From the NCBI RefSeq assembly GCF_031202265.1, contig NZ_CP100604.1, positions 1 through 64,000 on the forward strand: DNA of 64,000 bases, given 5' to 3'. Of the stretch, positions 11,453 through 20,419 are shown one piece after another. Within the stretch, counting starts at the first letter, position 1. Each line of letters starts with the position of its first letter. Under the pieces are notes generated by a model that did no database searches, had not been told where the DNA came from, and saw only the letters and a program-made list of their open reading frames with translations. Position numbers and translations under genes: made by a program. Source of the DNA: Bradyrhizobium sp. Ash2021 (lineage in GTDB: Bacteria > Pseudomonadota > Alphaproteobacteria > Rhizobiales > Xanthobacteraceae).

Positions 11453-12745
11453 GTGCCGCCCATTCAATACATCGTTGAAGGCGGCCACCGGCTCGCGGGC
11501 ACGATCGAGCCGTCCGGCAACAAGAATTCCGCGCTGCCGATCATCGCGGCGTCCCTGCTGACCGAACACCCGGTCACGCTGGAAAACGTTCCGCGCATTC
11601 GCGACACCGAAACCCTGGTCGAACTGGTCCGCTCGGTCGGCGCATCGGCCGAATGGCAACAGCGCAACACGCTCGTCATTCACGCCAAGGACATCCGCGC
11701 CGCCGATCTCGATCCGGAACTGTGCGCGCGGATCCGCGCCTCGATCCTGCTGGCCGGGCCGCTGTTGGCCCGCTGCGGCGAGGTGGCGCTGCCGCCGCCC
11801 GGCGGCGACGTCATCGGTCGACGGCGGCTCGATACGCATTTCCTGGCCTTCGAGCAGTTAGGCGCCACCGTCACCGCGACCCACCGGCTGGAATTCCGCG
11901 CCTCGCGGCTGAAGGGCGCCGACGTCTTCCTCGACGAGCCCAGCGTGACCGCCACCGAAAACGCGCTGGTCGCCGCCGTTGGCGCCCACGGCACCACCTA
12001 TTTGCGCAACGCCGCGTCCGAGCCGCATGTGCAGGACCTCGCGCATTTCCTGGTCGCCCTCGGCGCCAGGATCGAAGGCATCGGCACCAACACCATCGTG
12101 ATCCATGGACCGTCGACGCTTGGCGGCGCGCGCTACGCAATCCAGCCCGACCACATCGAGGTCGGCTCGCTGATCGGGCTTGCCGCGGTGACGCGGTCGC
12201 CGCTTCGGATCGCGCGCGCCGGCGTCGAGCATTTGCGCTCGATCCGGATGGGCTTTGAGCGGCTCGGCATCGTATGCGGGGTCGAAGGCGACGACCTCGT
12301 CGTGCCGTCCGGCCAGGCCATGAAGATCCACGACGATTTCGGTGGCCATGTGCCAAAACTCGAGGACCAGCCCTGGCCGGCCTTCCCGGCCGATCTGATG
12401 TCGATCGCGATCGTCACCGCGACCCAATGCGACGGCGTGATCCTGATGTTCGAGAAGATGTTCGAGTCGCGGATGTTCTTTGTCGACAAGCTGATCTCGA
12501 TGGGCGCCCGGATCGTGCTGTGCGACCCGCACCGGGCAATCGTGGCCGGGCCTAGCCGGCTGCGCGGCGCGCCGATGACATCCCCCGACATCCGCGCCGG
12601 CATGGCCATGCTGCTGGCCGCGGTGGCCGCCGAAGGCACCTCGACCATCAACAATGCCGACCAGATCGAGCGCGGCTATGAGCGCATCGAGGAACGGCTC
12701 AACGCGCTCGGCGCGAAGATCACCCGGGTGCCGGAACGGACCTGA
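11453..12745 (+). CDS. murA: MurA-family UDP-GlcNAc enolpyruvyl transferase, Cys-to-Asp variant
   Basis: Enolpyruvyl transferase fold (430 residues). MurA adds phosphoenolpyruvate to UDP-GlcNAc in the first committed step of peptidoglycan synthesis. Conserved landmarks are GNKN (Lys24/Asn25), PAFPADLMS with Asp314, and DIRAGMA with Arg381. The loop that carries the catalytic Cys in E. coli MurA (GGCTIGAR, Cys115) reads GGDVIGRR here, with Asp119 in its place. Asp at this position is known from naturally fosfomycin-resistant MurA such as the mycobacterial enzyme. Start is GTG, 15 bases after gyrB. In many rhizobia a canonical murA lies elsewhere beside a DUF2948 gene and hisD, so this may be a second paralogue; one window cannot settle that. 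Confidence 0.85.
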   Translation: MPPIQYIVEGGHRLAGTIEPSGNKNSALPIIAASLLTEHPVTLENVPRIRDTETLVELVRSVGASAEWQQRNTLVIHAKDIRAADLDPELCARIRASILLAGPLLARCGEVALPPPGGDVIGRRRLDTHFLAFEQLGATVTATHRLEFRASRLKGADVFLDEPSVTATENALVAAVGAHGTTYLRNAASEPHVQDLAHFLVALGARIEGIGTNTIVIHGPSTLGGARYAIQPDHIEVGSLIGLAAVTRSPLRIARAGVEHLRSIRMGFERLGIVCGVEGDDLVVPSGQAMKIHDDFGGHVPKLEDQPWPAFPADLMSIAIVTATQCDGVILMFEKMFESRMFFVDKLISMGARIVLCDPHRAIVAGPSRLRGAPMTSPDIRAGMAMLLAAVAAEGTSTINNADQIERGYERIEERLNALGAKITRVPERT

Positions 12746-12877
12746 CGCGGAAAAGACGATCAGGTTCGTGCGTTGCCTAGCAAGACCGACAACATCTTAT
12801 TTGTGATACAGAGCGAATCGCGAATGTATCCAGGACAGCTCACAGCGCCGAAGCCGATGTGTGAGGCATGAGGTCAG

Positions 12878-13813
12878 ATGAGTACCCGTCTGGCCTTTGA
12901 TCGGCTCGTTCATTCGGACTGGAGTATTTCACCGAATAAGCGCTGGACAGCGGTCGCCCTCCGTTCGAGAGACGGTTGGCTGATAGACAGCCTGGGACAG
13001 ACGCCGGCCCTAAACGAATTTCTAGATTTCCTCTTCGATCGGGGAAGGAAAACGTTGGCGGGCTTCGACTTTCCAATCGGTTTGCCATCATTCTATTTGG
13101 AAAAGACAGGATTGGAATATTACCAGCTTCTTTCCGACCCGGCTTCTCACCCGGCTCGACTCTTCTTCACGGCAGCAGAGACTCTGTCCGACATATCTCC
13201 AGCTCAACCGTTCTATCGAAGACATCCTCGCGGTGGACGTCATGCGGATCTGCTCCGTGCTCTGAAGTGCAAGACATTCAGCGACCTGCTACGAGAATGC
13301 GACAAAAAAACAAAACTCCGATCGAGAGCAGAATCGATCTTCTGGACGGTAGGCCCAAAACAGGTGGGCAAAGCAGCGCTTTCCGGCTGGCGGGAAGTAT
13401 TGATACCGGCACTCGAGCGCCAAGCCCGTCTCTGGCCATTCGATGGTCCGCTGTCATCGCTTGATTCGAATATCTTGACGGTCGCAGAAACCTATCCCGG
13501 CGAAGCCTACCAGCACATTGGTATGCGGCGTACGATCAAGAAACGCTCCCAAGATGGGCGGAGGGCTGGCGGCGAGGCAATGTTGGCGTGGGCGTTTAGG
13601 CACAGAGTGACGTTTTTGCCGATTATCGAGCAGTCCATACTGCATGGTTTTGGCGAACGGGAAGACGGCGAGGACCCATTCGACGCCGTTGCTGGGCTTT
13701 GCGGAATGATCGAAGTCTCCGACGGGCGCCGGGCGGAGGCGCCTGGTTCGATGACGTTCTCAAAAAATTGCGAAGGTTGGATTTTGGGCCAGATTGACGT
13801 CCCCACCGCTTAA
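12878..13813 (+). CDS. Predicted RNase H-fold (DUF429-like) protein
   Basis: A 311-residue protein not confidently placed. The pattern HSDWSISPNKRWTAVAL near the N-terminus, LAGFDFPIGLP, ETYPGEAYQ and DPFDAVAGLCGMIEV recalls the DUF429 family, thought to have an RNase H-like nuclease fold with acidic residues in these positions. Base composition differs from its neighbours: 31 of 60 bases are G or C at 13021-13080, against 43 of 60 in gyrB at 9241-9300. It is framed by short gaps between the MurA homologue and a MATE pump on the same strand. Recent horizontal acquisition is plausible. Start ATG 12878 follows a GAGG-containing leader. Confidence 0.55.
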   Translation: MSTRLAFDRLVHSDWSISPNKRWTAVALRSRDGWLIDSLGQTPALNEFLDFLFDRGRKTLAGFDFPIGLPSFYLEKTGLEYYQLLSDPASHPARLFFTAAETLSDISPAQPFYRRHPRGGRHADLLRALKCKTFSDLLRECDKKTKLRSRAESIFWTVGPKQVGKAALSGWREVLIPALERQARLWPFDGPLSSLDSNILTVAETYPGEAYQHIGMRRTIKKRSQDGRRAGGEAMLAWAFRHRVTFLPIIEQSILHGFGEREDGEDPFDAVAGLCGMIEVSDGRRAEAPGSMTFSKNCEGWILGQIDVPTA

Positions 13814-13852
13814 CTTCCATTGTTTCGCCTTACGCAATGCTAGTCTCGTTCC

Positions 13853-15256
13853 ATGGCCGTTTCCGAAAAAGTAGACCTATCATCGATCACGCCGCGCGCT
13901 GCTGCGCCGGCATCCGGCCGTCATCTCGGCCTCGAGCTTGCCGAGACCCTCAAGCTCGCGGTACCGCTTGCGCTGACGCAGCTCGGGCAGATCGCGATGA
14001 TGACCACCGATATCGCGTTCATCGGACGCCTCGGCAGCGAGGCGCTCGCCGCGGCATCGCTGGCGCATGCCGTGTTCTTCGTCAGCTTTACCTTTGGCAT
14101 GGGACTGGTGTCGGCGGTGGCGCCGCTGGCCGCCCAGGCGTTCGGCGCGCGCGATCCGCGCATGGTGCGACGCGCGCTTCGGGTCGGCCTGTGGGCCGCG
14201 CTGCTGATCGCCCTGCCGCTGATGGCGTTGCCGTTTCGCGGCGAGCAGATCCTGCTCGCGCTCGGTCAGGCCCCGATCGCCGCCCATCTCGCCCAGCAAT
14301 ATCTGTTCGGCCTCGCCTGGGGCGTCCTGCCGGCGCTGTGGTTCATCGCGATCCGCGGCTTCATGAGCGCGGTAAACCGCCCGGAGCCGATCCTGTGGAT
14401 CACGCTGGCGGCGATTCCGGCCAATGCGCTGCTGGTCTATCTGCTCCTTTACGGCGCGTTGGGCTTGCCGCAGCTCGGGCTGTTTGGCGCGGGCCTTGCG
14501 ACCTCTATCGTCAATCTCGGAACGTTCCTCGCAGGGCTGTGGTTCACCGCCCGCCGCCGCCCGTTCCGGAAGTATCATGTGCTGGGGCGCATCTGGCGCA
14601 TCGACTGGCATCTGATGCGGCAACTCGTCCGCGTCGGCGCGCCGATCTCGCTCTCGTTCCTGCTGGAATACGGCCTATTCGGCGCCGCCGGCCTTTTGAT
14701 GGGACTGATCAGCACTACAGCGCTCGCGGCGCATCAGATCGCGCTGCAGATCGCGGCCATCCTGTTCATGGTGCCGTTCGGGATCGCGATGGCGGCCACC
14801 GTGCGGGTCGGTCACGCCGTCGGGCGCGGTGACGCGCCGGCGGTCAAGCGCGCGGGATTTGTCGCGACTGGTCTCGGCATCGTCTTCATGTCCGCGATGA
14901 CGCTTGCCGTGATCCTCGGACGCTTTGCGATTGCCGCGATTTTCCTCGGCGAAACCACGGATGCCACCGCCGAACTCGCCGCAACGCTGTTGCTGGTCGG
15001 ATCGACGTTGTTTATCGCCGACGGCATCCAGACCGTCGTCGCCGGATCGCTGCGCGGCGTGAACGACACGCGGATACCGCTGTTGTTCGCCACCGTCAGC
15101 TACTGGCTGATCGGATTCACCTGCGCCTGCGTGCTCGGTTTCCGGACGCCATTGGGCGCGGTCGGCGTCTGGATCGGGCTGTCGTGCGGAACCGCGGTAT
15201 ATGCCGTTCTTCTGGTCTTGCGTTTCCGGCTGCTGGCGAACAGGCTCACGCGATGA
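13853..15256 (+). CDS. MATE family multidrug efflux transporter
   Basis: Inner-membrane cation-coupled exporter of drugs or metabolites. The 467-residue protein has the usual twelve hydrophobic segments in two similar halves. It contains ETLKLAVPLALTQLGQIAMM, DIAFIGRLGSEALAAASLAH and VSAVAPLAAQAFGARDPRMV near the N-terminus, as in NorM-type proteins, and ends in a basic cytoplasmic tail. The substrate cannot be predicted. It overlaps the next gene by four bases (ATGA), so the two are probably co-transcribed. Start choice rests on the ATG preceding the conserved N-terminus; no strong ribosome-binding site is visible. Confidence 0.92.
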   Translation: MAVSEKVDLSSITPRAAAPASGRHLGLELAETLKLAVPLALTQLGQIAMMTTDIAFIGRLGSEALAAASLAHAVFFVSFTFGMGLVSAVAPLAAQAFGARDPRMVRRALRVGLWAALLIALPLMALPFRGEQILLALGQAPIAAHLAQQYLFGLAWGVLPALWFIAIRGFMSAVNRPEPILWITLAAIPANALLVYLLLYGALGLPQLGLFGAGLATSIVNLGTFLAGLWFTARRRPFRKYHVLGRIWRIDWHLMRQLVRVGAPISLSFLLEYGLFGAAGLLMGLISTTALAAHQIALQIAAILFMVPFGIAMAATVRVGHAVGRGDAPAVKRAGFVATGLGIVFMSAMTLAVILGRFAIAAIFLGETTDATAELAATLLLVGSTLFIADGIQTVVAGSLRGVNDTRIPLLFATVSYWLIGFTCACVLGFRTPLGAVGVWIGLSCGTAVYAVLLVLRFRLLANRLTR

Positions 15257-15732
15257 AAGTCTGCGAGATCAAACCCGAGACCGACACCGATACGCTGCTG
15301 CCCGGCGCGCAGTTCGTCGATGCCTTCCGCCTTGAAACCGCCGGGCCCGCGCTGGACGCCCGCCACGCCGCGCAGCGCATGATCGCGCGTCAGCCGCGAT
15401 GGGCCGAAGCCTTGTTGACCCTGCGCAATATTCTCGTCACGCCGTTTGGCCTCAAGACATCAGGCGCCAGCAAGACCGCGCCGCGCGAAATGATCGGGAT
15501 ATTTCCGGTTCTGAGCGCGACCCCAGACCGGCTGGTCGCCGGCTTCAACGACACCCATCTGGATTTTCGCATCGTCGTGGATGTCGCGGCCTCCGGCGCC
15601 ACCACCCAGAACGTCACCTTGACCACGCTGGTACTGACGCATAACCGGCTCGGCCGGACCTATCTGGCAATCATCCTGCCGTTTCACCGCCTGATCGCGC
15701 CCACCCTGCTGCGACAGGTTGCCGGCGCCTAA
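15253..15732 (+). CDS. DUF2867 family protein
   Basis: A 159-residue protein resembling the DUF2867 family, which has no assigned biochemistry. Recognisable parts are RWAEALLTLRNILVTPFGLK, then IGIFPVLSATPDRLVAGF and DTHLDFRIVVDV, and a C-terminal YLAIILPFHRLIAPTLL that resembles the usual family ending. The ATG at 15253 overlaps the MATE stop as ATGA, indicating coupling; a longer in-frame start would lie inside the MATE gene. It converges on the FUSC gene with directly adjacent stops. Function remains unknown. Confidence 0.75.
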   Translation: MKVCEIKPETDTDTLLPGAQFVDAFRLETAGPALDARHAAQRMIARQPRWAEALLTLRNILVTPFGLKTSGASKTAPREMIGIFPVLSATPDRLVAGFNDTHLDFRIVVDVAASGATTQNVTLTTLVLTHNRLGRTYLAIILPFHRLIAPTLLRQVAGA

Positions 15733-16848
15733 TTAGCTCTTCGCGTCGGCCGGTTTCGTGGCCGCCGCCTCGCACCAGTCGGCATGGCAGCGGCTGAGAT
15801 CGTTCAAATTCTGCCGCATCTGCTCCAACGAAAATCCCAACGCGAAGAATCGCTCCGCCGCATCCACCGGCAGGCCGCGGATCAAGCCCTCGCTGCGCAA
15901 CGCGGCGACTTCGGTCGCATAGGCCTGCAGGGCCGCGTCGACCGGCTGGATTTCCGCGGAGCCGGCGCCGCTTCGCAACGACACCGCAACCGACTGCATA
16001 TAGCTGACGATCGCGTTGCTGACCTCGGACAGCGGTCGTGCCAGCCGGGCCTGCACGTTCGCCGGCAACGGCACCACGCTGGCGCGCCCGACCATCACGA
16101 CGTCGTGGCGCAGCCGCTGGATGGTCCGCAGCAATGGGCCGGTGTCCGGGCCCGACGACAAATGCGCTGAGCGCTCGCGCTCGGCTTCGGCGCCGGTCGC
16201 GTTCAGGCCGGTCACCGCCACGCCGATGCCATCCTGGATGCGGTGCAGCGCGTCGTTGTCGAGACCGCGCGTCAAGCCGGCCAGCAATTCGGCGAATGCG
16301 GCGGCCAGCAGCTCGAGCAAGCGCGCCGCGTTGGCGCGGATCTGGTTGACGGCCCGCGACGGCAGCACCAGGAACGAAACCACCAATCCCGTGACTGCGC
16401 CGACGCTGACCTCCATGACGCGATCAATCGCGGAATCCAGTGGATTGCTGTGATGCATGGTCGGGAGCAGCAGCACGATCACGGCCGTAACGGTGGCGGA
16501 GTTGAGGCTGGGGTTGAGGGAGGCGATGAAGGCCAGCGGCGTCACCGCCAGTACCAGCAGCGCCAGCAGACTGCCCTCGCCGGAATGCGGGATCAGCACC
16601 GCGATGGCGCCGCCATAGATCGCGCCGCCGATGGTGCCGAGCATATAGTCGCGGGTCGCTTTCAGCGACCGGCCGACGCTCATCTGGGTCACGATCAGGG
16701 ACGTCAGCACCGCCCATAGCGGCAGCAACAGATGCAACGCGACCGCGATCGCGTAGGCGGCGACGGCCGCCGCGGCAATCCTGACCGCGAGCGCCAATTG
16801 CGTCTTCCGGGCCCAGAACCGGCCGAATATGCGTTTTGAGAAGGTCAT
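15733..16848 (-). CDS. FUSC family membrane protein (aromatic acid exporter-like)
   Basis: About 371 residues with an N-terminal membrane domain of around six hydrophobic helices (LALAVRIAAAAVAAYAIAVA, LPLWAVLTSLIVTQMSVG and later segments) and a helical cytosolic C-terminal half. The LWAVLTSLIVTQMSVGRSLK and RVMEVSVGAVTGLVVSFLV blocks match the fusaric acid resistance / ArAE transporter family, which exports aromatic carboxylic acids. No partner membrane-fusion protein is adjacent, so substrate and efflux route are unknown. Two successive ATGs (16851 and 16848) are both possible; the second is given. Confidence 0.85.
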   Translation of the reverse strand: MTFSKRIFGRFWARKTQLALAVRIAAAAVAAYAIAVALHLLLPLWAVLTSLIVTQMSVGRSLKATRDYMLGTIGGAIYGGAIAVLIPHSGEGSLLALLVLAVTPLAFIASLNPSLNSATVTAVIVLLLPTMHHSNPLDSAIDRVMEVSVGAVTGLVVSFLVLPSRAVNQIRANAARLLELLAAAFAELLAGLTRGLDNDALHRIQDGIGVAVTGLNATGAEAERERSAHLSSGPDTGPLLRTIQRLRHDVVMVGRASVVPLPANVQARLARPLSEVSNAIVSYMQSVAVSLRSGAGSAEIQPVDAALQAYATEVAALRSEGLIRGLPVDAAERFFALGFSLEQMRQNLNDLSRCHADWCEAAATKPADAKS

Positions 16849-16983
16849 CATGCGTCGCGTTCCGGAATCGGCAGACAGTACCCGTAATAGACGGCTTTGA
16901 GCATAGCTGATGCCCGCCCCCCGGAGGCGGCTTGAAACGCGAAATCAGCCCGCCTACCCTGCGCGGCAAAACGAGGAAACACG

Positions 16984-18354
16984 ATGGCCAACGAAACCGC
17001 AACGCTCGCAGCCTATGTCGCCGACCTGAAATTCGCGGATATCCCGCCGGAGGTACTCGAGCGCGCCAAAGTGCTGACGCTCGACTTCCTCGGCAGCGCG
17101 ATCCGGGCCCGGCGCGACGCGGAATCGACGCCTTCCCTGCTCAAAATGCTGGAATCGCTAGCGCTGGATGGCAAGGGCCACTCCACCGTGTTCGGCGATG
17201 CCAAGACCTGGACCCCGGCGGTAGCCGCACTCCTTAATGGCGCGCTCGGCCATTCGCTTGACTTCGACGACACGCATGCGGATTCCTCGCTGCATCCGAG
17301 CGCGCCCGTGGTGCCGGCGGCGTTTGCGGTCGGCGAGATGGTCGGTGCATCCGGTCGCGACGTGCTCACCGCCATCGTGGCCGGCTATGAAGTGTGCTGC
17401 CGGCTCGGCAACGCGCTCGACCCCACTTCGCATTACGCGCGCGGCTTTCACCCGACCGCGACTGCGGGCACCTATGGCGCCGCTGCGGCGGCGGCAAAGC
17501 TGTTCGGGCTGTCGAAGGACCAGATCATCGCAGCCTTCGGCGTCTCCGGCAGCCAGGCCGCGGGATCGCTGCAATTTTTGGTCAACGGCGCCTGGAACAA
17601 GCGCTACCAGGTCGGCGCGGCCGCGATGAATGGCGTGATCGCAGCCACCCTGGCGCGCAACGATTTTGTCGGCTCGACCGAATCGGTCGAGGGCAAGCAT
17701 GGGCTTCTGGTCGGCTACAGCGACGATGCGCATCCGGACAAGGCGATCGCCGGACTCGGCAAGATCTACGAGACCCTGAAGATCGGCGTAAAGCCCTATC
17801 CGAGCTGCCGCTATACCCATGCAGCCCTGGACGCGCTGATCGCGATGCGCCGGGAGCACAATCTGACGCCGGACCAGATCAGGCGGGTCGAGATCGGCCT
17901 GCACCGCAACGGCATCACGCTGACCGGCGATGCCGCCACCAAGCGGCATCCGACCTCGATCGTCGGCGGACAATTCTCGATGTTCTTCACCGGCGCGCTG
18001 GCGCTCGACCAGGGTCGCTTCGGCTGGGACGATTACGAGCGGCTCGGCGATGCCGCGGTCAATGCGCTGGCCGACAAGTTCGACGTGGTGCAGGACGACC
18101 GCCTCGAGATCGGCCGCACCCATCCCTTTGGCGCGCGCGTCTCAATCACGACCGATGATGGCGTCCACGAGCGGCTCTATGCCGATCCATCCGGCGAGCC
18201 GAATTCATTCCCGGACGCGCAGGCGATGCAGCAGAAGTTTTTGACGCTCGCCCGTCCCGTGCTGAACGGCCGCGCCGATCAGCTTGCGGACGCGATCCTC
18301 TCACTTGAAAGATTTGATCGCGTCGAGCAAGCCACGCAGTTGGGCCGGCAATAA
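16984..18354 (+). CDS. MmgE/PrpD family protein
   Basis: Member of the family of 2-methylcitrate dehydratase (PrpD) and cis-aconitate decarboxylase, 456 residues as expected. Landmarks are VLTLDFLGSAI, LNGALGHSLDFDDTHADSSLHPSAP, GYEVCCRLGNALDP, and GFHPTATAGTYGAAAAAAKL followed by FGVSGSQAAGSLQF. None of the methylcitrate-cycle partners (prpB, prpC) is nearby, so the substrate is uncertain; isolated members are common. The ATG at 16984 is preceded by GAGGAAAC. A perfect palindrome ends the transcript region shared with the convergent DUF1330 gene. Confidence 0.88.
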   Translation: MANETATLAAYVADLKFADIPPEVLERAKVLTLDFLGSAIRARRDAESTPSLLKMLESLALDGKGHSTVFGDAKTWTPAVAALLNGALGHSLDFDDTHADSSLHPSAPVVPAAFAVGEMVGASGRDVLTAIVAGYEVCCRLGNALDPTSHYARGFHPTATAGTYGAAAAAAKLFGLSKDQIIAAFGVSGSQAAGSLQFLVNGAWNKRYQVGAAAMNGVIAATLARNDFVGSTESVEGKHGLLVGYSDDAHPDKAIAGLGKIYETLKIGVKPYPSCRYTHAALDALIAMRREHNLTPDQIRRVEIGLHRNGITLTGDAATKRHPTSIVGGQFSMFFTGALALDQGRFGWDDYERLGDAAVNALADKFDVVQDDRLEIGRTHPFGARVSITTDDGVHERLYADPSGEPNSFPDAQAMQQKFLTLARPVLNGRADQLADAILSLERFDRVEQATQLGRQ

Positions 18355-18365
18355 ACCTTGGCCAT

Positions 18366-18390
18366 ACGGCCCTGCATCATGCAGGGCCGT
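18366..18390. terminator. Perfect 12-bp palindrome between convergent genes
   Basis: ACGGCCCTGCAT and ATGCAGGGCCGT form a perfect 12-base-pair stem with a single central base. It lies 12 bases after the MmgE/PrpD stop and covers the last codons and stop of the convergent DUF1330 gene. No T-tract follows on either strand, so its role as a bidirectional terminator is inferred from position. Confidence 0.5.
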
Positions 18391-18667
18391 CGATGATGAT
18401 GAGGTCGGCGTCGGAGTATTTATTGCGGATCGCGACCGCCCGCTGATACTCCGGGCTCTGATAGCAGGCCGTCGCGGTGGCCCTGTCCTTGAACTCGATG
18501 ACGAAATTACGCTCCCGCTCGGTTCCTTCCATCACCTCATAGGCGCCGCCCCGCACGATGAAATTGGCGCCGAATTTCTCGAACACCGGTATCGCAACTG
18601 CCAGATATTCGGGATAGTGCTCGGGATCGTGGACCGAGACGTGCACGATCCAATAGGCTTTCGGCAT
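18377..18667 (-). CDS. DUF1330 domain protein
   Basis: A 96-residue protein of the DUF1330 family, small dimeric alpha/beta-barrel proteins of unknown activity. It shows MPKAYWIVHVSVHDPEHYPEY, FGANFIVRGGAYEVMEG and FVIEFKDRATATACYQSPEY, then the C-terminal ADLIIIDG. The start follows GGAGGAA; two ATGs occur in a row, and the second gives the best spacing and family length. Its last codons form one side of the shared palindrome. It lies downstream of a serine hydrolase gene on the same strand with a ~130-base gap. Confidence 0.85.
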   Translation of the reverse strand: MPKAYWIVHVSVHDPEHYPEYLAVAIPVFEKFGANFIVRGGAYEVMEGTERERNFVIEFKDRATATACYQSPEYQRAVAIRNKYSDADLIIIDGPA

Positions 18668-18800
18668 CATTTCCTCCGGCAGAAGACGTTCGCAAAATTT
18701 GCAGGGATGGCGCCGCGCATCGATCGATGGCGGCGCGGCATCCAACCGTCGCCGGCCGAATAGTTCAATTCACATTGTCGCGTCCTGGCTGTGGCAAATA

Positions 18801-20270
18801 TCATTCGTTTGGAGGACGCGACGCCAAAACGGGCGCCGCATCGCTGCCTGCCAGCCTGGCCTTGCCGCCGGTTGCGGCGACGACATCGCTGACAAGCCCG
18901 AACACGCCATCGACCTCCGGCGGCCAGTTGGGCGAGCGGCCGAGGCGAACGATCACCAGCCGTTCCGAGGGAACGCAGACGACATATTGCCCGATGGTCC
19001 CCTTGGCGAAGAAGGCATCGCGCGGCATGCCGTGTTCGATCCGGTAAGTCGCACCAAAACTGTCGCCGAGGTTGGTCCAAAAGCCCGCGCCATATCCGAC
19101 CCAGGCGTTCGGCGTCGCCGAGGCCGAATACTTCACCCATCCCTCGGGGAGCATGCGCTTACCGCCGACCACGCCGTCATTGAGATAAAGCATGCCGAAC
19201 CGCGCCCAGTCGCGCGCCGTCGCCAGCATCTGGCTCGATCCTTCCGGATTACCGGAAGCATCGAACTCGAGCGTCACGTTGCGCATGCCGAGCGGTGCGA
19301 ACAATTCCTGCCGCGCGAACCGGATCACGTCAGACGCATGGCCGCCCGCCGCATTGCGGATCAGATGCGAGAGAATGATGAAGTTGCCGTCATTGTAATT
19401 CCAGGTGCTGCCGGGCGGTGTCGCTAGCCCGACGCTTTCGGCGTAAGCCGCCATGTCGGATTCCATGAATTTCATGCGATTGACCGGCTCGAAGGCTGCG
19501 CCAAGCGAGGCCTCGAGCGAGCTGCCGATCGCAAGCCCAGCGGTGTGGCGCAGCAGATGATTGACCGTGATCGCGTGCCTGGGATCGCCGGCGCCCTGCC
19601 ACGCCGCGATCGGCACCGGCTGATCGAGCGTAAGAGCGCCCTTGCGCACCAGAATGCCCGTCAGCGCTGACATTACCGACTTGGTCGCGGAGAAGCCGAG
19701 CAGTGGCGTCTCGATGCCGTAGCCTTCGCCATAGCGCTCGGCCACGACGTGGCCGTCCTTGACCACGACCACCGCCCGCGTGCGGCGGAACGGCGGGCTT
19801 GAAGGTTCGGCGAAGGCGCGATCCAGAGCTGCGGCCAGTTGGGGGTTGGCTGGCGTAACGACGCCAGGTCCCGCGATGTCGGGCAACAACGCCGGCATCG
19901 GCTTGCTTTCGGCCGCCGGCGGCGAAACGTCCGCGACCGCGCCACCGTGATCGAGATAGCAGCCCATGCCCTCGCGATAGACGGCATGGCTGCGGCCAAG
20001 GCCAAACAGCGACACCGTGACATCGCGGCGCGTTCGATCGACGCTATAATTGAGTGCCCAGGTGATCAGGCTGGCGCCCGGCATCGCGGCCGTCGTCTCC
20101 GAGAAAATTCTTTGCGGATCCTGTCCGGACACAAAGGTTTCCGAACAGATGATGTTGGCGACGAAACCCGTGGCGACCTTTGGCACGTCGCGGGCCCGCG
20201 CAGCCGTCAGCGCCAGCGCGCTGAGGGCCGTGGTCGTCGTGAGAATGAGAATGAGATTTCGTCGGGTCAC
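18801..20270 (-). CDS. Exported beta-lactamase-fold serine hydrolase
   Basis: A 489-residue secreted hydrolase of the class C beta-lactamase / 6-aminohexanoate-dimer hydrolase superfamily. The leader reads VTRRNLILILTTTTALSALA and then ALTAARARD, with a likely signal-peptidase site. The SxxK motif is Ser194-Ala-Thr-Lys197 (FSATKSVMSAL), and a candidate general base is Tyr292 in WNYNDGNF. The GTG at 20270 is preferred because GGAGG lies five bases upstream; an ATG at 20285 and another at 20330 are also in frame. Substrate unknown: esterase, amidase or peptidase activities all occur in this fold. An AraC regulator lies upstream on the same strand. Confidence 0.82.
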   Translation of the reverse strand: MTRRNLILILTTTTALSALALTAARARDVPKVATGFVANIICSETFVSGQDPQRIFSETTAAMPGASLITWALNYSVDRTRRDVTVSLFGLGRSHAVYREGMGCYLDHGGAVADVSPPAAESKPMPALLPDIAGPGVVTPANPQLAAALDRAFAEPSSPPFRRTRAVVVVKDGHVVAERYGEGYGIETPLLGFSATKSVMSALTGILVRKGALTLDQPVPIAAWQGAGDPRHAITVNHLLRHTAGLAIGSSLEASLGAAFEPVNRMKFMESDMAAYAESVGLATPPGSTWNYNDGNFIILSHLIRNAAGGHASDVIRFARQELFAPLGMRNVTLEFDASGNPEGSSQMLATARDWARFGMLYLNDGVVGGKRMLPEGWVKYSASATPNAWVGYGAGFWTNLGDSFGATYRIEHGMPRDAFFAKGTIGQYVVCVPSERLVIVRLGRSPNWPPEVDGVFGLVSDVVAATGGKARLAGSDAAPVLASRPPNE

Positions 20271-20419
20271 ATTGGCCTCCGGCATGACGCATGAGCGCGT
20301 GCCGGCCATGATGGCGAACAATCCGATCACCGCTCGCCGGATTTGGAAATCAGAGTGGCCGGAACCTGGAAGGGCCTCGCCGATTCCGAAATCTTGATCA
20401 AATTACAACGACTTACCGA

